Positions 27,472 to 35,989 are shown, numbered from the stretch's first letter. The stretch is DNA of 42,985 nucleotides from Thermoleophilaceae bacterium (GCA_019683805.1 JADGHQ010000015.1:1-42985); one strand, 5' to 3'. Notes: generated from the letters alone by a model not told the origin. Translations and numbers: made by a program.

Positions 27472-28554
27472 TCAGGTGCGGCCGCGTCGCCGGCGGCGGG
27501 CGCGGGCGCGGCTCAGCCACTCGCTCAGACGCCCGCGGAAGCGGTCCGGCTCGGGCTGGCGGGCGCGCACGAGCGCGACCCACTCCTCGAGCGGCAGCTC
27601 GCCCGCGATCAGGCGCGCGAGCGCCGAGGTGATCGGCGCCTCGACCCCCGCCCGCTCGATCGCCCGCGCGAGCAGCGGCACGGTCTCGAGCGCCTCCGCC
27701 GCCTGTCCGAGCCGCGCCGGGATCTCGGCCCCCGGCACCCCGGCGGCGAGCAGCTCACCCGCGCTGCGGTTCCGCGACTCGGGCGCCAGCGCGGTCGCGA
27801 CAAGGTCGCCGATACCGGCCCGGCCGAGGAAGGTGCGGCTGCGGCTGCCGTAGGTCGCCGCGAGCGCCATCACCTCGCCGAAGATGTCGGCGGCGGCGAT
27901 CCCGGCGGCGTTGAGTCCCTGCGACTCGGTGGCGCCCGCCGCGAGCGCCGCGGCGTTCTTGGCGCAGCCCGCGAGCTCGACGCCGACGGGATCGTCCGAC
28001 GACTCGCAGACCACCCCCGCGCGCTGGAACACGCGCGCCACGGACTCCGCGAGCGCGGGGTCGCGCGCGGCGCAGACGAGCCCCGCGCCGGCCGTCACCA
28101 TCTCGCGCGCGTGCGCCGGCCCGCCGACGCAGCCGACGCGCTCCGGGCCGCCGAGCGCGCGCTCGAGCGCCACGGTCGGCGGGGTGCCGTCAGGGGGCAC
28201 GAGCCCCTTGGCGAGCGAGACGACGAGCGTGCCGCGCGGGAGGGCCTGGCGCAGCAGCTCGTCGATCGCCGCGCGCAGGCCCGCGGAGGGCACGGCGAGC
28301 AGCACGAGGTCGGCGCGCGCGAACTGCTGCTCGCGGGCGCCCAGGGCACGCACCTTGAGGCGCTCCGGGATCTCCACGCCCGGGAGGTAGCGCGCGTTCT
28401 CGCGCTCGCTCCCGATCCGCTCCGCCTGCTCGGCCGTGCGGCAGAGCAGCGTGGTCCTGACCCCGGCGCGCTCGAGCAGCACGGCGACGGCGGTGCCGAA
28501 CGAGCCTGCGCCCACCACGCTCGCGCGCCTCACCTGGTGGCGTCTGCGCGTCAT
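27472..28554 (-). CDS. gpsA: NAD(P)-dependent glycerol-3-phosphate dehydrogenase
   Basis: The 360-residue enzyme makes sn-glycerol 3-phosphate from dihydroxyacetone phosphate for phospholipid synthesis. The N-terminal nucleotide fold has VVGAGSFGTAVAVLL. The substrate domain has VELAGCAKNAAALAAGATES, which carries the catalytic lysine, and GRAGIGDLVATALAPESRNR. I prefer the ATG at 28554; a GTG at 28575 is also in frame. Neither has a strong ribosome site. The C-terminus is an Arg-rich tail ([12 protein letters not shown]). It lies 39 bp downstream of the DMT-type permease gene. Confidence 0.94.
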   Translation of the reverse strand: MTRRRHQVRRASVVGAGSFGTAVAVLLERAGVRTTLLCRTAEQAERIGSERENARYLPGVEIPERLKVRALGAREQQFARADLVLLAVPSAGLRAAIDELLRQALPRGTLVVSLAKGLVPPDGTPPTVALERALGGPERVGCVGGPAHAREMVTAGAGLVCAARDPALAESVARVFQRAGVVCESSDDPVGVELAGCAKNAAALAAGATESQGLNAAGIAAADIFGEVMALAATYGSRSRTFLGRAGIGDLVATALAPESRNRSAGELLAAGVPGAEIPARLGQAAEALETVPLLARAIERAGVEAPITSALARLIAGELPLEEWVALVRARQPEPDRFRGRLSEWLSRARARRRRRGRT

Positions 28555-28593
28555 CGGGCCGGACCGTACCGGCACGCCGCCGGTCGGCGCCTG

Positions 28594-29481
28594 CTAGGCC
28601 GCGGCCTCGGCCCGCTCGGGCGCCGCCTCGGCGACGGCCACCACGTCGGCCACCGCCTTCGAGCCCGCCAGCACGAGCGTCCCGGCCGTGACGACGGCGA
28701 GCGCGGCGACGATCACGGCGCCGCCGAGCGGCGTCTCGCCCCAGTCCTCGCCGCCCACGAGCGCGGCGAGCACGGCCGGCACCATCATCTGGAGCGCGAA
28801 CACGATCGGCACGACCTGCGTGGCCGGCCGGCGCTGGAACGAGCTGTTCTCGGCGAGCAGGCCCAGCACGGCGAACACGCCGACCCCCGTGGCCCAGCCC
28901 CAGGCGGCGAGCGGCGCGCGGCCGCTCACGGCGTCGGACACGAGCTTCGACACGAAGTCGGTCCACGAGTAGGCGAGGCCGGAGGCGAAGACGATCGCGA
29001 TGCTCGCCGCGAGCAGGCGGCCGCGCAGCACGAACGGCAGGATCGCCGCCGCGCCGACCACCGCGAGCGCGGCGGCGAGCGGCCCGGCGCTCGCGTGGTG
29101 GGGGTTGTGGTCGGGCGCCGCCACGCCGAGCGCCGCGACGCCCGCCACGATCGCCGCCACCCCGAGGTACTCGCGCGGGCCGGCGCGCTCGCCGAGGAAG
29201 CGGACGCCCACGAAGAGCAGCAGCGGCAGCCCGACCGCGCGCACGGGCTGCACGACCGTCAGCGGCGCGAACCCGAGCGCGAGCACGAAGAAGAGCCAGC
29301 CGACCACGAGCAGCCCGACGGCCGCGAGCCAGCGCCGGCTGCGCGCGAGCGTCGTGAGCAGCGACGCGCGCATCGCGTGCTCGTGCGACACCGAGCGCGA
29401 CTCGAGCGCCTGCAGCGCGACGGAGACCGTGAAGATCGCCGTCGCGGCAAGCGCAGCGGCGATCCCGATCGCGAGATCCAC
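28594..29481 (-). CDS. DMT-type (EamA/NIPA-like) permease
   Basis: The 295-residue protein starts at the GTG at 29481 and has nine to ten hydrophobic helices in two similar halves, as in drug/metabolite transporters. LTVVQPVRAVGLPLLLFVGV in helix 3-4 and TQVVPIVFALQMMVPAVLAA in the second half resemble the EamA and NIPA-like magnesium-transporter patterns. No substrate can be assigned. The C-terminal tail is Ala/Glu-rich. It lies downstream of the ETF operon's terminator hairpin and is probably transcribed separately with gpsA. Confidence 0.8.
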   Translation of the reverse strand: MDLAIGIAAALAATAIFTVSVALQALESRSVSHEHAMRASLLTTLARSRRWLAAVGLLVVGWLFFVLALGFAPLTVVQPVRAVGLPLLLFVGVRFLGERAGPREYLGVAAIVAGVAALGVAAPDHNPHHASAGPLAAALAVVGAAAILPFVLRGRLLAASIAIVFASGLAYSWTDFVSKLVSDAVSGRAPLAAWGWATGVGVFAVLGLLAENSSFQRRPATQVVPIVFALQMMVPAVLAALVGGEDWGETPLGGAVIVAALAVVTAGTLVLAGSKAVADVVAVAEAAPERAEAAA

Positions 29482-29515
29482 GCGATCAGCATAGGCGCGG
29501 ACCCGCCCCGACGGG

Positions 29516-29543
29516 CGAGAGGGCGCCCGTGGGCGCCCTCTCG
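29516..29543 (-). terminator. Hairpin terminator after the ETF operon
   Basis: CGAGAGGGCGCC (29516-29527) and GGCGCCCTCTCG (29532-29543) form a perfect 12-bp stem with a CGTG tetraloop, about 10 bp past the ETF-QO stop. Stability and position fit an intrinsic terminator, although the following bases have no T-run, as is often so in high-GC actinobacteria. Confidence 0.7.
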
Positions 29544-29551
29544 ATCTCGCG

Positions 29552-31267
29552 TCAGGTCTGCTGGTAGTTGGGCCCGTCGCCGCCCTCGGGAGGCGTCAGG
29601 CGCCCGCCCTTCGCGGTGATCGCGCCGCACTGCACGCAGTTCGACGGCGTGATCTGCACCTCCACCAGGGTCCCGTCCGGTACCCCGCCGTTGTCGAGGC
29701 GCTCCTGCACGTCCTCCGGCAGCTCGTACACCTGGGCCGGGCACATGTTCTTCCACATGAGCGCGACCTCGATCGGCACGTTCCGCTGGACCCGGATGTG
29801 GTTCGGGGCGTCGTCGCGGGTGGCGTTGCCCGTCGCGAACACGCTCGAGAGCTTGTCGAACGTGAGCTTGCCGTCGGGCTTCGGGTAATCGCGCCTCTTC
29901 CCCTGGAAGACGTCGATCGCCGAGTCGTCGTGCGTGTGCCAGCGGCCGCCTGGGATGCGCCCGCCCGTGGCCTCCATGACGTTGACGATCGCGCCCCCGA
30001 CGAAGAAGCCCTTCGAAAACGGCTGGCGCATGTTGCGCGAGCGGTAGAGATCCTTCTCGATCGTGCTCGCGCGGACCTTGTCCTCGTAGCCCGAGAGGTC
30101 GCGCGTGTCGCCCCTCTTGAGCGCCTCGAAGATCGCCTCCGCGGCGTACATGCCCGCGTGCATGGCGAGGTGGACGCCCTTGAGCTTCGGCACGTTGACC
30201 ATCCCGGCCGCGTCGCCCGCGATCACCATGCCCGGCGCCCAGAGCTGCTTCGGCATCGCCCAGTAGCCGCCGGACGGGATCGTCTTCGCGCCCCAGCCGA
30301 CGCGCTTGCCGCCCTCGAGCAGCTTCCGGAAGAAGGGATGCGTCTTGAGCAGCTGGAGCGTGTCGTGGACCGAGAAGTTGGCGTCGCGGTAGTCGAGGCC
30401 GGCGACGAACCCGAGCGACACCTTGTCCTTGCCCATCGGGTACATGAAGGAGCCGCCGAACTCTCGGTAGCGCGCGCTGAGCTTGAGCGGCCAGCCCATC
30501 GTGTGGATGACCCGGTCGAGAGGCTGCTGGACCTCCCAGATCTCCTTCACGCCGAGCTCCCACTGCTGCGGGTCCTCGGAGGCGATGTCGAAGTAGCCGA
30601 GCGCCGCGCCGGTGAGGTGGCCCTGGGTGCCCTCGGCGAGGACCGTGGCCCGCGCCACGACGTCGGAGCCGGGCTCGAAGTTCGACAGCTCCTCGCCGTC
30701 GCGCCCGCGGCCCTTGTCGCCCGTGCGGATGCCCTTCACCACGCCGTCCTCCACGAGCAGCTTCGTGGCCGCGGACTCGGTGAGCACGTACACGCCCGCC
30801 TCCTCGGCCTTCTGGCCGAGCCAGCGGCCGAGCTGGGCGACCGAGGTCACGTGGTTGCCGTGGTTGCGGAACGGCGGCGGCGTCGGGAGCCGCAGGGCCG
30901 TCCGCGGCGACAGCAGGTAGACGGCGTCCCTGTCGACGGGGCCGTAGGTCGGCCACTCCTCCTCCGGGAGCTCGGGGAAGAGCCGCTTCATCGCGGAGGG
31001 ATGCATCATCGCCCCCGACAGCAGGTGCGACCCGGTGCTCTTGCCCTTCTCGATGACGGCGACCGGGACCTCGCCGAGCGACTCGGCGATCGCCGGAGCC
31101 TCCTCGAGCAGCTGCATCAGCCGGATCGCGCAGGCGAGCCCTGCGGGCCCGCCTCCGACGATCACGACCCCTACCTCGATGCGCTCGTCCTCGGGGTCCG
31201 TCGGCGGGCCGACGAACTCCTCGTAGGACTTGACGGGCGGCGGGAACTCCGCCGGCGCGACGCCCAT
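29552..31267 (-). CDS. Electron transfer flavoprotein:quinone oxidoreductase
   Basis: The 571-residue flavoprotein passes electrons from reduced ETF to membrane quinone. The FAD fold is VGVVIVGGGPAGLACAIRLM (about 32-51). KSTGSHLLSGAMMHPSAMKR, IAGDAAGMVNVPKLKGVHLA and GGRIPGGRWHTHDD are ETF-QO marks. The C-terminal iron-sulfur region has Cys509 (MCPAQVYE), Cys544 and Cys547 (SNCVQCGAITAKGGRL). The fourth ligand position, a Cys in mitochondrial ETF-QO (CxxCxxC), is Ile550 here. The end PPEGGDGPNYQQT is otherwise normal. The gene starts 7 bp after etfA. Confidence 0.95.
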   Translation of the reverse strand: MGVAPAEFPPPVKSYEEFVGPPTDPEDERIEVGVVIVGGGPAGLACAIRLMQLLEEAPAIAESLGEVPVAVIEKGKSTGSHLLSGAMMHPSAMKRLFPELPEEEWPTYGPVDRDAVYLLSPRTALRLPTPPPFRNHGNHVTSVAQLGRWLGQKAEEAGVYVLTESAATKLLVEDGVVKGIRTGDKGRGRDGEELSNFEPGSDVVARATVLAEGTQGHLTGAALGYFDIASEDPQQWELGVKEIWEVQQPLDRVIHTMGWPLKLSARYREFGGSFMYPMGKDKVSLGFVAGLDYRDANFSVHDTLQLLKTHPFFRKLLEGGKRVGWGAKTIPSGGYWAMPKQLWAPGMVIAGDAAGMVNVPKLKGVHLAMHAGMYAAEAIFEALKRGDTRDLSGYEDKVRASTIEKDLYRSRNMRQPFSKGFFVGGAIVNVMEATGGRIPGGRWHTHDDSAIDVFQGKRRDYPKPDGKLTFDKLSSVFATGNATRDDAPNHIRVQRNVPIEVALMWKNMCPAQVYELPEDVQERLDNGGVPDGTLVEVQITPSNCVQCGAITAKGGRLTPPEGGDGPNYQQT

Positions 31268-31274
31268 CTTCGGC

Positions 31275-32252
31275 TCAGCCCCCCTTCTTGGCCTTCACGG
31301 CCTCGATCAGCTTGGGCAGGATCTTGTTCAGGTCCCCGACGATGCCGAGGTCGGAGAACTCGAAGATCGGGGCGTTCGGATCCTTGTTGATCGCCACGAT
31401 GTTCTCCGAGTTCTGCATGCCGACCTTGTGCTGGATAGCGCCGGAGATCCCGGCGGCCAGGTAGAGCTTCGGCGCGACCGTCTTGCCGGTCTGGCCGATC
31501 TGCGCGGCGTACGGGTACCAGCCCGCGTCGACCACCGCGCGGGTCGCGGCGACCGCGCCGCCGAGCGCCTCGGCGAGCTCCTCGCACATCCGGAAACCCT
31601 CGGCCTTGCCGAGGCCGCGGCCGCCGGCCACGAGGATGTCGGCGTCCTCGATGTTCACGTCCGCGCCGCGCTGCTCGCCGCGCTGGACCATCTTCGCCTT
31701 GGTCGACCACTCCGAGAGCTGCACGTCGACGTCCTCGACCTGGGCCGGGCCGCCGCCCGACTCCTCGATCTCGAACGCGTTGAGGCGGCCGATGACGATC
31801 CCCGGCTCGCCCACGTAGTCGACGTCCACGACGGCCGAGTCCTGCAGGATCGGGCGCTCGGCGACGAGCTTGCCGTCCTGCGCCTTGATCGCGGTCACCT
31901 CCATGGTCACGCCGGCGCCGAGGCGCGCGGTGAGGCCCGCGCCGATCTCGAAGCCGAGCAGGCCGCCGCCGAACAGCGCGTAGCTGTAGCCGTTGTCGCG
32001 GATCACCTTGGCCATCACGTCGACGACCGGCTGGGCGAGGCCCTCCGGCGCCTTCGCGCGGTAGACCTTCGAGACGCCGTACTTGCCGAGCGACGCGCAG
32101 AGCTCGTCGGTGAGGTCGTCGCCGCCGACCACGACCGCCGCGGCGTCCTGGCCGAGCTCCCTGGCGAGCTTCGCGCCCTGCGAGACGGCGCCCAGCGAGT
32201 TCTTGTTGAACTCGCCCTGGTAGTGGAGTGCGTAGACGAGGATCCCGCTCAT
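31275..32252 (-). CDS. etfA: Electron transfer flavoprotein alpha subunit
   Basis: The 325-residue protein is the FAD-carrying ETF subunit. The N-terminal domain (MSGILVYALHYQGEFNKNSL) precedes the FAD-binding region, with VAGGRGLGKAEGFRMCEELA, AAQIGQTGKTVAPKLYLAAG, ISGAIQHKVGMQNSENIVAI and NKDPNAPIFEFSDLGIVGDL. Its ATG at 32252 overlaps the etfB stop by 4 bp (ATGA). It takes electrons from acyl-CoA and other dehydrogenases and passes them to the adjacent ETF-QO. Confidence 0.97.
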   Translation of the reverse strand: MSGILVYALHYQGEFNKNSLGAVSQGAKLARELGQDAAAVVVGGDDLTDELCASLGKYGVSKVYRAKAPEGLAQPVVDVMAKVIRDNGYSYALFGGGLLGFEIGAGLTARLGAGVTMEVTAIKAQDGKLVAERPILQDSAVVDVDYVGEPGIVIGRLNAFEIEESGGGPAQVEDVDVQLSEWSTKAKMVQRGEQRGADVNIEDADILVAGGRGLGKAEGFRMCEELAEALGGAVAATRAVVDAGWYPYAAQIGQTGKTVAPKLYLAAGISGAIQHKVGMQNSENIVAINKDPNAPIFEFSDLGIVGDLNKILPKLIEAVKAKKGG

Positions 32253-33043
32253 GCCAGCAGCTTCCTTTCCTCGAGCCAGGAGACGATCTTCTGGACCGTC
32301 TCGTCGGTGTCCTCGTCCTCGATGATCTCGCCCGGCTCCTTCGCGGGCGGCGGGTTGATCGCGAGGACGGCGGTGCGCGAGCCCTGCTCGCCGACCCTGC
32401 TCGGGTCGATGCCCACGTCGGCGGCGGACTTCGTGTCGAGCGGCTTCTTCTTCGCGCCCATGATCGCCTTGAGCGACGGGTAGCGCGGCTCGTTGATCGC
32501 GTCGCCGACCGAGATCACGGCCGGCAGCTCGACCTCGACGGTGTCGTAGCCGTACTCGGCCTGGCGCTCGCAGCGCAGCTTGCCGTCCTGCACGTCGATC
32601 TTGATCACCTGCGTGAGCGACGGCATCTGCAGGTGGTCGGCCACCACCGCGCCGACGGTGTAGCACTCGCCGTCGTCGGACTGCTGCCCGAGCAGCACGA
32701 GGTCCGGGCTCTCGGCCTTCAGGACCTGGGCGAGCGCGTAGCCCGTCGCGCACACGTCCGAGCCGGCGAGCGCCGGGTCGGTCAGGTGGACCGAGCGGTC
32801 GGCGCCCAGCGAGACGGCCTTGTGGAGCGCGCGCACGGCGCTCTCGGGGCCCATCGTCACGGCGACGATCTCATCCACGTCGACCGCGCCGCCCTCCTTG
32901 ATCTGCATGGCGGCCTCGATCGCGTGCGTGTCAAAGGGGTTGAGGTTCTTCTCGCCGCTGCGGTCGAGGCGCTTGGTGCTCGGGTCCATGCGCTTCTCGA
33001 CTGCGGCGTCCGGCACCTCTTTGACCAGGACGCAAATCTTCAA
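32249..33043 (-). CDS. etfB: Electron transfer flavoprotein beta subunit
   Basis: The 264-residue product is the AMP-binding ETF subunit. I place the start at the TTG at 33043 (reading M-KICVLVKEVPD) because AAGGAG lies exactly 6 nt upstream. A longer reading back to 33274 runs into fabI. Family marks are NPFDTHAIEAAMQIKE, LGADRSVHLTDP, DLVLLGQQSDDGECYTVGAV and LPAVISVGDAINEPRYPSLK. It is the first gene of the ETF operon and follows a promoter region with a 16-bp palindrome. Confidence 0.96.
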   Translation of the reverse strand: MKICVLVKEVPDAAVEKRMDPSTKRLDRSGEKNLNPFDTHAIEAAMQIKEGGAVDVDEIVAVTMGPESAVRALHKAVSLGADRSVHLTDPALAGSDVCATGYALAQVLKAESPDLVLLGQQSDDGECYTVGAVVADHLQMPSLTQVIKIDVQDGKLRCERQAEYGYDTVEVELPAVISVGDAINEPRYPSLKAIMGAKKKPLDTKSAADVGIDPSRVGEQGSRTAVLAINPPPAKEPGEIIEDEDTDETVQKIVSWLEERKLLA

Positions 33044-33133
33044 GTCAAGCTCCTTCGGTCGATCCTGCACGGCTCGTCGCGCGGGTTCCGCGCAGCTGCC
33101 GAACGGGCGTGCCGGCGGGCGCGCCCGGCCGCC

Positions 33134-33139
33134 AGTGTA
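33134..33139 (-). promoter_or_regulatory. Candidate -10 box of the ETF operon
   Basis: On the minus strand TACACT (a TAnnnT -10) follows the palindrome at 33147-33162 by 7 bp, so a protein on the palindrome would cover the -35 region. The predicted leader to the etfB TTG is about 85 nt. No -35 close to consensus is seen. Confidence 0.4.
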
Positions 33140-33146
33140 CCCGGTT

Positions 33147-33162
33147 GACTGACGAGTCAGTC
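33147..33162. promoter_or_regulatory. 16-bp perfect palindrome, probable TetR-type operator
   Basis: GACTGACGAGTCAGTC is a perfect 7-2-7 inverted repeat. It overlaps the last two codons of fabI (GAC TGA) and lies just upstream of the candidate ETF -10 box. Its length and symmetry resemble operators of TetR-family regulators of fatty-acid and acyl-CoA breakdown. No TetR gene lies in the window, so the regulator would be encoded elsewhere. Confidence 0.6.
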
Positions 33163-33981
33163 GCCCGGCGCGGCTGCGGGAGCGGCGCGATCCCCGCTCC
33201 CGGGCATCGGCGCCCCGAGCGCGTGGTAGCCCCCGTCGACGTGGAGGATCTCGCCGGTGATGCCGCGCGACCACTCCGAGAGCAGGAAGCAGGCGGCCCG
33301 CGCCACAGGGCCGGGATCATCGCAGTCCCAGCCGAGCGGCGCGCCGCGGCAGAACGCGGAGGCGAGCTCGCGGAAGCCGGGGATCCCGCTCGCGGCCACC
33401 GTCTCGAGCGGCCCTGCCGAGATCAGGTTGACCCGCACGCCGCGCGGGCCGAGGTCGCGTGCGAGATAGCGCGAGACCGCCTCGAGCGCAGCCTTCGAGA
33501 CGCCCATCCAGTCATAGGCCGGCCACGCCACCGAGGCGTCGAAGTCGAGCCCGACGACGCTGCCGCCGCCTTCGGCGCGCTCGAGCAGCGGCAGCAGCGC
33601 GCCCGCGAGCGCCTTGAGCGAGTAGGCGCTCGTCCGGAACGCGAGCTCGGCGCTGTCGGGCGGGGTGTCGAGGAAGCGCCCGCCGAGCGCGTCCTCGGGC
33701 GCGAAGGCGATCGCGTGGAGCACGCCGTCGACGCGCCCCCAGCGCCGCTCGAGCTCCTCCGCGAGCGCCTCGAGGTGCGCGGGCTCGTTCACGTCCAGCT
33801 CGAGCACGTCGGGCGGATCCGGCAGGCGCCGCGCGGCGCGCTCGGTGAGGCGGCGCATGCGGCCGAAGCTCGTGAGCAGGACCTCGGCCCCCGAGCGCTG
33901 CGCGTGCTCGGCGACGGCGTAGGCGATGCTGCGGCGCGTGACCACGCCGGTCAGGAGCAGTCGGCGGCCCTCGAGCGTCAC
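33157..33981 (-). CDS. fabI: Enoyl-ACP reductase, InhA-like
   Basis: The 274-residue short-chain reductase performs the last step of each elongation cycle, reducing enoyl-ACP with NADH. The nucleotide region TGVVTRRSIAYAVAEHAQ resembles InhA. The active site reads GLDFDASVAWPAYDWMGVSK: Tyr156 and Lys163 are the catalytic pair. Phe147, in the LDFD context, sits where InhA has Phe149 in MDFD, so it is closer to InhA than to E. coli FabI. The GTG start at 33981 overlaps the maoC stop (GTGA). The C-terminal 20 residues are Ala/Pro/Gly-rich. It is the last gene of the fab operon. Confidence 0.93.
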   Translation of the reverse strand: MTLEGRRLLLTGVVTRRSIAYAVAEHAQRSGAEVLLTSFGRMRRLTERAARRLPDPPDVLELDVNEPAHLEALAEELERRWGRVDGVLHAIAFAPEDALGGRFLDTPPDSAELAFRTSAYSLKALAGALLPLLERAEGGGSVVGLDFDASVAWPAYDWMGVSKAALEAVSRYLARDLGPRGVRVNLISAGPLETVAASGIPGFRELASAFCRGAPLGWDCDDPGPVARAACFLLSEWSRGITGEILHVDGGYHALGAPMPGSGDRAAPAAAPGD

Positions 33982-34493
33982 AGCGGCAGCACGGCGGTCG
34001 ACGACGCGGACTGCTCGAAGGGCTCGGGCGCCTCGGCGCTGCGCGGCGCGCCGTCGCGGCGCCAGAGTACCTGGGTGCGCGCCCGCACGAGCGTCGCGCC
34101 GTCCTGGTTCACAAGCCGCCAGGCGAGCGTGACGAGGCCGGCGCGCTCGTCCACGGGCGCGAGCGCCTCCACGCGCCCGACGGCGCGCACCGTGTCGCCG
34201 ATGAACGCGGGGCGCTTGAACACCACGTCCTCCATCCGGCGCAGCGCGACGACCCGCTCGGGGTCGAGCGGGAAGAGCCCGACCGCGTAGGAGACGAGCA
34301 GCATGCCGTGCGCGATGCGGGCGCCGAACGGGCTCTCGGCGGCCCAGACGGCGTCGCTGTGCTGCGGGTGCCAGTCGCCCGTGAGCGAGGCGAACGCGAC
34401 GATGTCGGCCTCGGCGATCGTCCTGCCCCGCGTCTCGAAGCTCTCGCCGACCTGCAGCGACTCGAACGGGAGCGACAGCGGATTGCGGGTCAT
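33978..34493 (-). CDS. MaoC-like hydratase/dehydratase
   Basis: The 171-residue hot-dog fold protein has the hydratase-2 motif TGDWHPQHSD with catalytic Asp40 and His45, followed by PFGARIAHGMLLVSYAVGLF. Inside a fatty-acid synthesis operon that lacks fabZ and fabA, its likely job is 3-hydroxyacyl-ACP dehydration, like the HadB component in mycobacteria. A role as an (R)-specific enoyl-CoA hydratase is possible. Its ATG at 34493 has AGGAGG about 7-8 nt upstream. No second HadA-like partner is present nearby. Confidence 0.9.
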   Translation of the reverse strand: MTRNPLSLPFESLQVGESFETRGRTIAEADIVAFASLTGDWHPQHSDAVWAAESPFGARIAHGMLLVSYAVGLFPLDPERVVALRRMEDVVFKRPAFIGDTVRAVGRVEALAPVDERAGLVTLAWRLVNQDGATLVRARTQVLWRRDGAPRSAEAPEPFEQSASSTAVLPL

Positions 34494-34510
34494 GCTTCGG
34501 TCCTCCTTGG

Positions 34511-35989
34511 TCAGAGCGGCAGGTTCCCCGAGCGCCCGCTGCGGCCCTCGGCGCGGCCCGCGAGCGCGTCGAGGCCGGACTCGAGGAAGGCGCGCGTCTC
34601 GGCGGGCTCGACGAGCGTGTCGACGACCCCCTCGCGCGCCGCGAGCCGCGCCCCGAGCCGCTCGCGCGCGTACGCGGCGGCGAGCCGCTCGCGCTCGCGC
34701 ACGGGGTCGTCGGCTGCGGCGATCTCGCGGCGGTGGATCACGCTCGCCGCCTGGGCGCCGCCCATCACGCCGATCTGGGCGTCCGGCCAGGCGGCGACGA
34801 AGTCGGCCCCGAGCGACTTCGAGCTCATCGTGATGTAGGCGCCGCCGAAGGCCTTGCGCAGCACCACCGTGAGCTTCGGGACGGTCGCCTCGGCAAAGGC
34901 GTGCAGGAGCTTCGCCCCCTCGCGGATCACGCCCGCGCCCTCCTGCGCGGTGCCGGGCATGAAGCCCGGCGAGTCGACGAGCACCACGAGCGGCAGGCCG
35001 TAGGCGTCGCAGAGGCGCACGAAGCGCGCCGCCTTGCGCGCTGCGAGGCAGTCGATCGTGCCGCCGAGGTGGCGCGGCTGGTTGGCGACGAATCCCACCG
35101 GGCGGCCGCCGATCCGCGCGAGCGCCGTGACCATGTTGCGCGCGAAGCGCGGCGCGATCTCGAGCGTCGAGCCGTCGTCGGCGAGCGCGCGCACCACCTC
35201 GCGCACGTCGTAGACGCGACGCTGCTCGCGCGGCACGATCGCGCGGAGGTCGCCCTCGCCCGGCTGCGGCGGCGAGGCCGGGGCGAAGCGCTGCGGAGGC
35301 TCGTCCCAGGCGCTCTGGGGCAGGTAGGACAGCAGGCGCCGGGCTGTGAGCACGGCCTCGGCCTGCGATCCCGCGACCAGCTCGCAGACGCCGCTGCGCT
35401 CGTGCACGGCCGCGCCGCCGAGCTCGGCCGCGGTCACCTCCTCGCCGATCGCCTCGCGCACGACGCCCGGCCCGGTGAGGAACATCGCGGCGTCGCGGTC
35501 CATCACCACGAAGTCGGTGAGCGCCGGCGAGTACGCCGCGCCGCCCGCCGCCACGCCGCAGACCACCGAGATCTGCGGCACGCGGCCGGAGAGGCGCACC
35601 GTCTCGCGGAAGACGCGCCCGTAGCCGTCGAGCGCCGCGACCCCCTCCTGCAGGCGCGCGCCGCCCGAGCTGACGAACCCGACCACGGGGGCGCGGGCGC
35701 GGCCCGCGAGCCGCAGCACCTCGACGATCGTGTCGGCGTGCGCGGGGCCGAGCGAGCCGCCCGCGAACGACTGGTCCTGCGCGTAGGCGAACACCTGGCG
35801 GCCCTCCACGCGACCGGAGGCGCCCACGACGCCGTCGCCCGGGCGGGCGCGGTCGCCGAGCCGCAGGGACTCGACGTGCGTGCGCAGCAGCCGCACCGAC
35901 CCGGGGTCGCAGAGCAGCTCGAGGCGCTCGAGCGGCGAGAGCGGCTCGCTCGCCTGCGCACGGTCGATCGCGGGGGCCGTCTGCGTCAC
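34511..35989 (-). CDS. Acyl-CoA carboxylase carboxyltransferase (beta) subunit
   Basis: The 492-residue protein is a PccB/AccD5-type carboxyltransferase carrying both halves of the transferase. The N-half has FAYAQDQSFAGGSLGPAHAD and GFVSSGGARLQEGVAALDGY. The C-half has FVANQPRHLGGTIDCLAARK, FVRLCDAYGLPLVVLVDSPG, GAGVIREGAKLLHAFAEATV and KAFGGAYITMSSKSLGAD. It moves CO2 from biotin to acetyl- or propionyl-CoA; within a fab operon, malonyl-CoA production is most likely. The start is the GTG at 35989, overlapping the fabF stop (GTGA). The biotin carboxylase and carrier are not in the window. Confidence 0.92.
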   Translation of the reverse strand: MTQTAPAIDRAQASEPLSPLERLELLCDPGSVRLLRTHVESLRLGDRARPGDGVVGASGRVEGRQVFAYAQDQSFAGGSLGPAHADTIVEVLRLAGRARAPVVGFVSSGGARLQEGVAALDGYGRVFRETVRLSGRVPQISVVCGVAAGGAAYSPALTDFVVMDRDAAMFLTGPGVVREAIGEEVTAAELGGAAVHERSGVCELVAGSQAEAVLTARRLLSYLPQSAWDEPPQRFAPASPPQPGEGDLRAIVPREQRRVYDVREVVRALADDGSTLEIAPRFARNMVTALARIGGRPVGFVANQPRHLGGTIDCLAARKAARFVRLCDAYGLPLVVLVDSPGFMPGTAQEGAGVIREGAKLLHAFAEATVPKLTVVLRKAFGGAYITMSSKSLGADFVAAWPDAQIGVMGGAQAASVIHRREIAAADDPVRERERLAAAYARERLGARLAAREGVVDTLVEPAETRAFLESGLDALAGRAEGRSGRSGNLPL

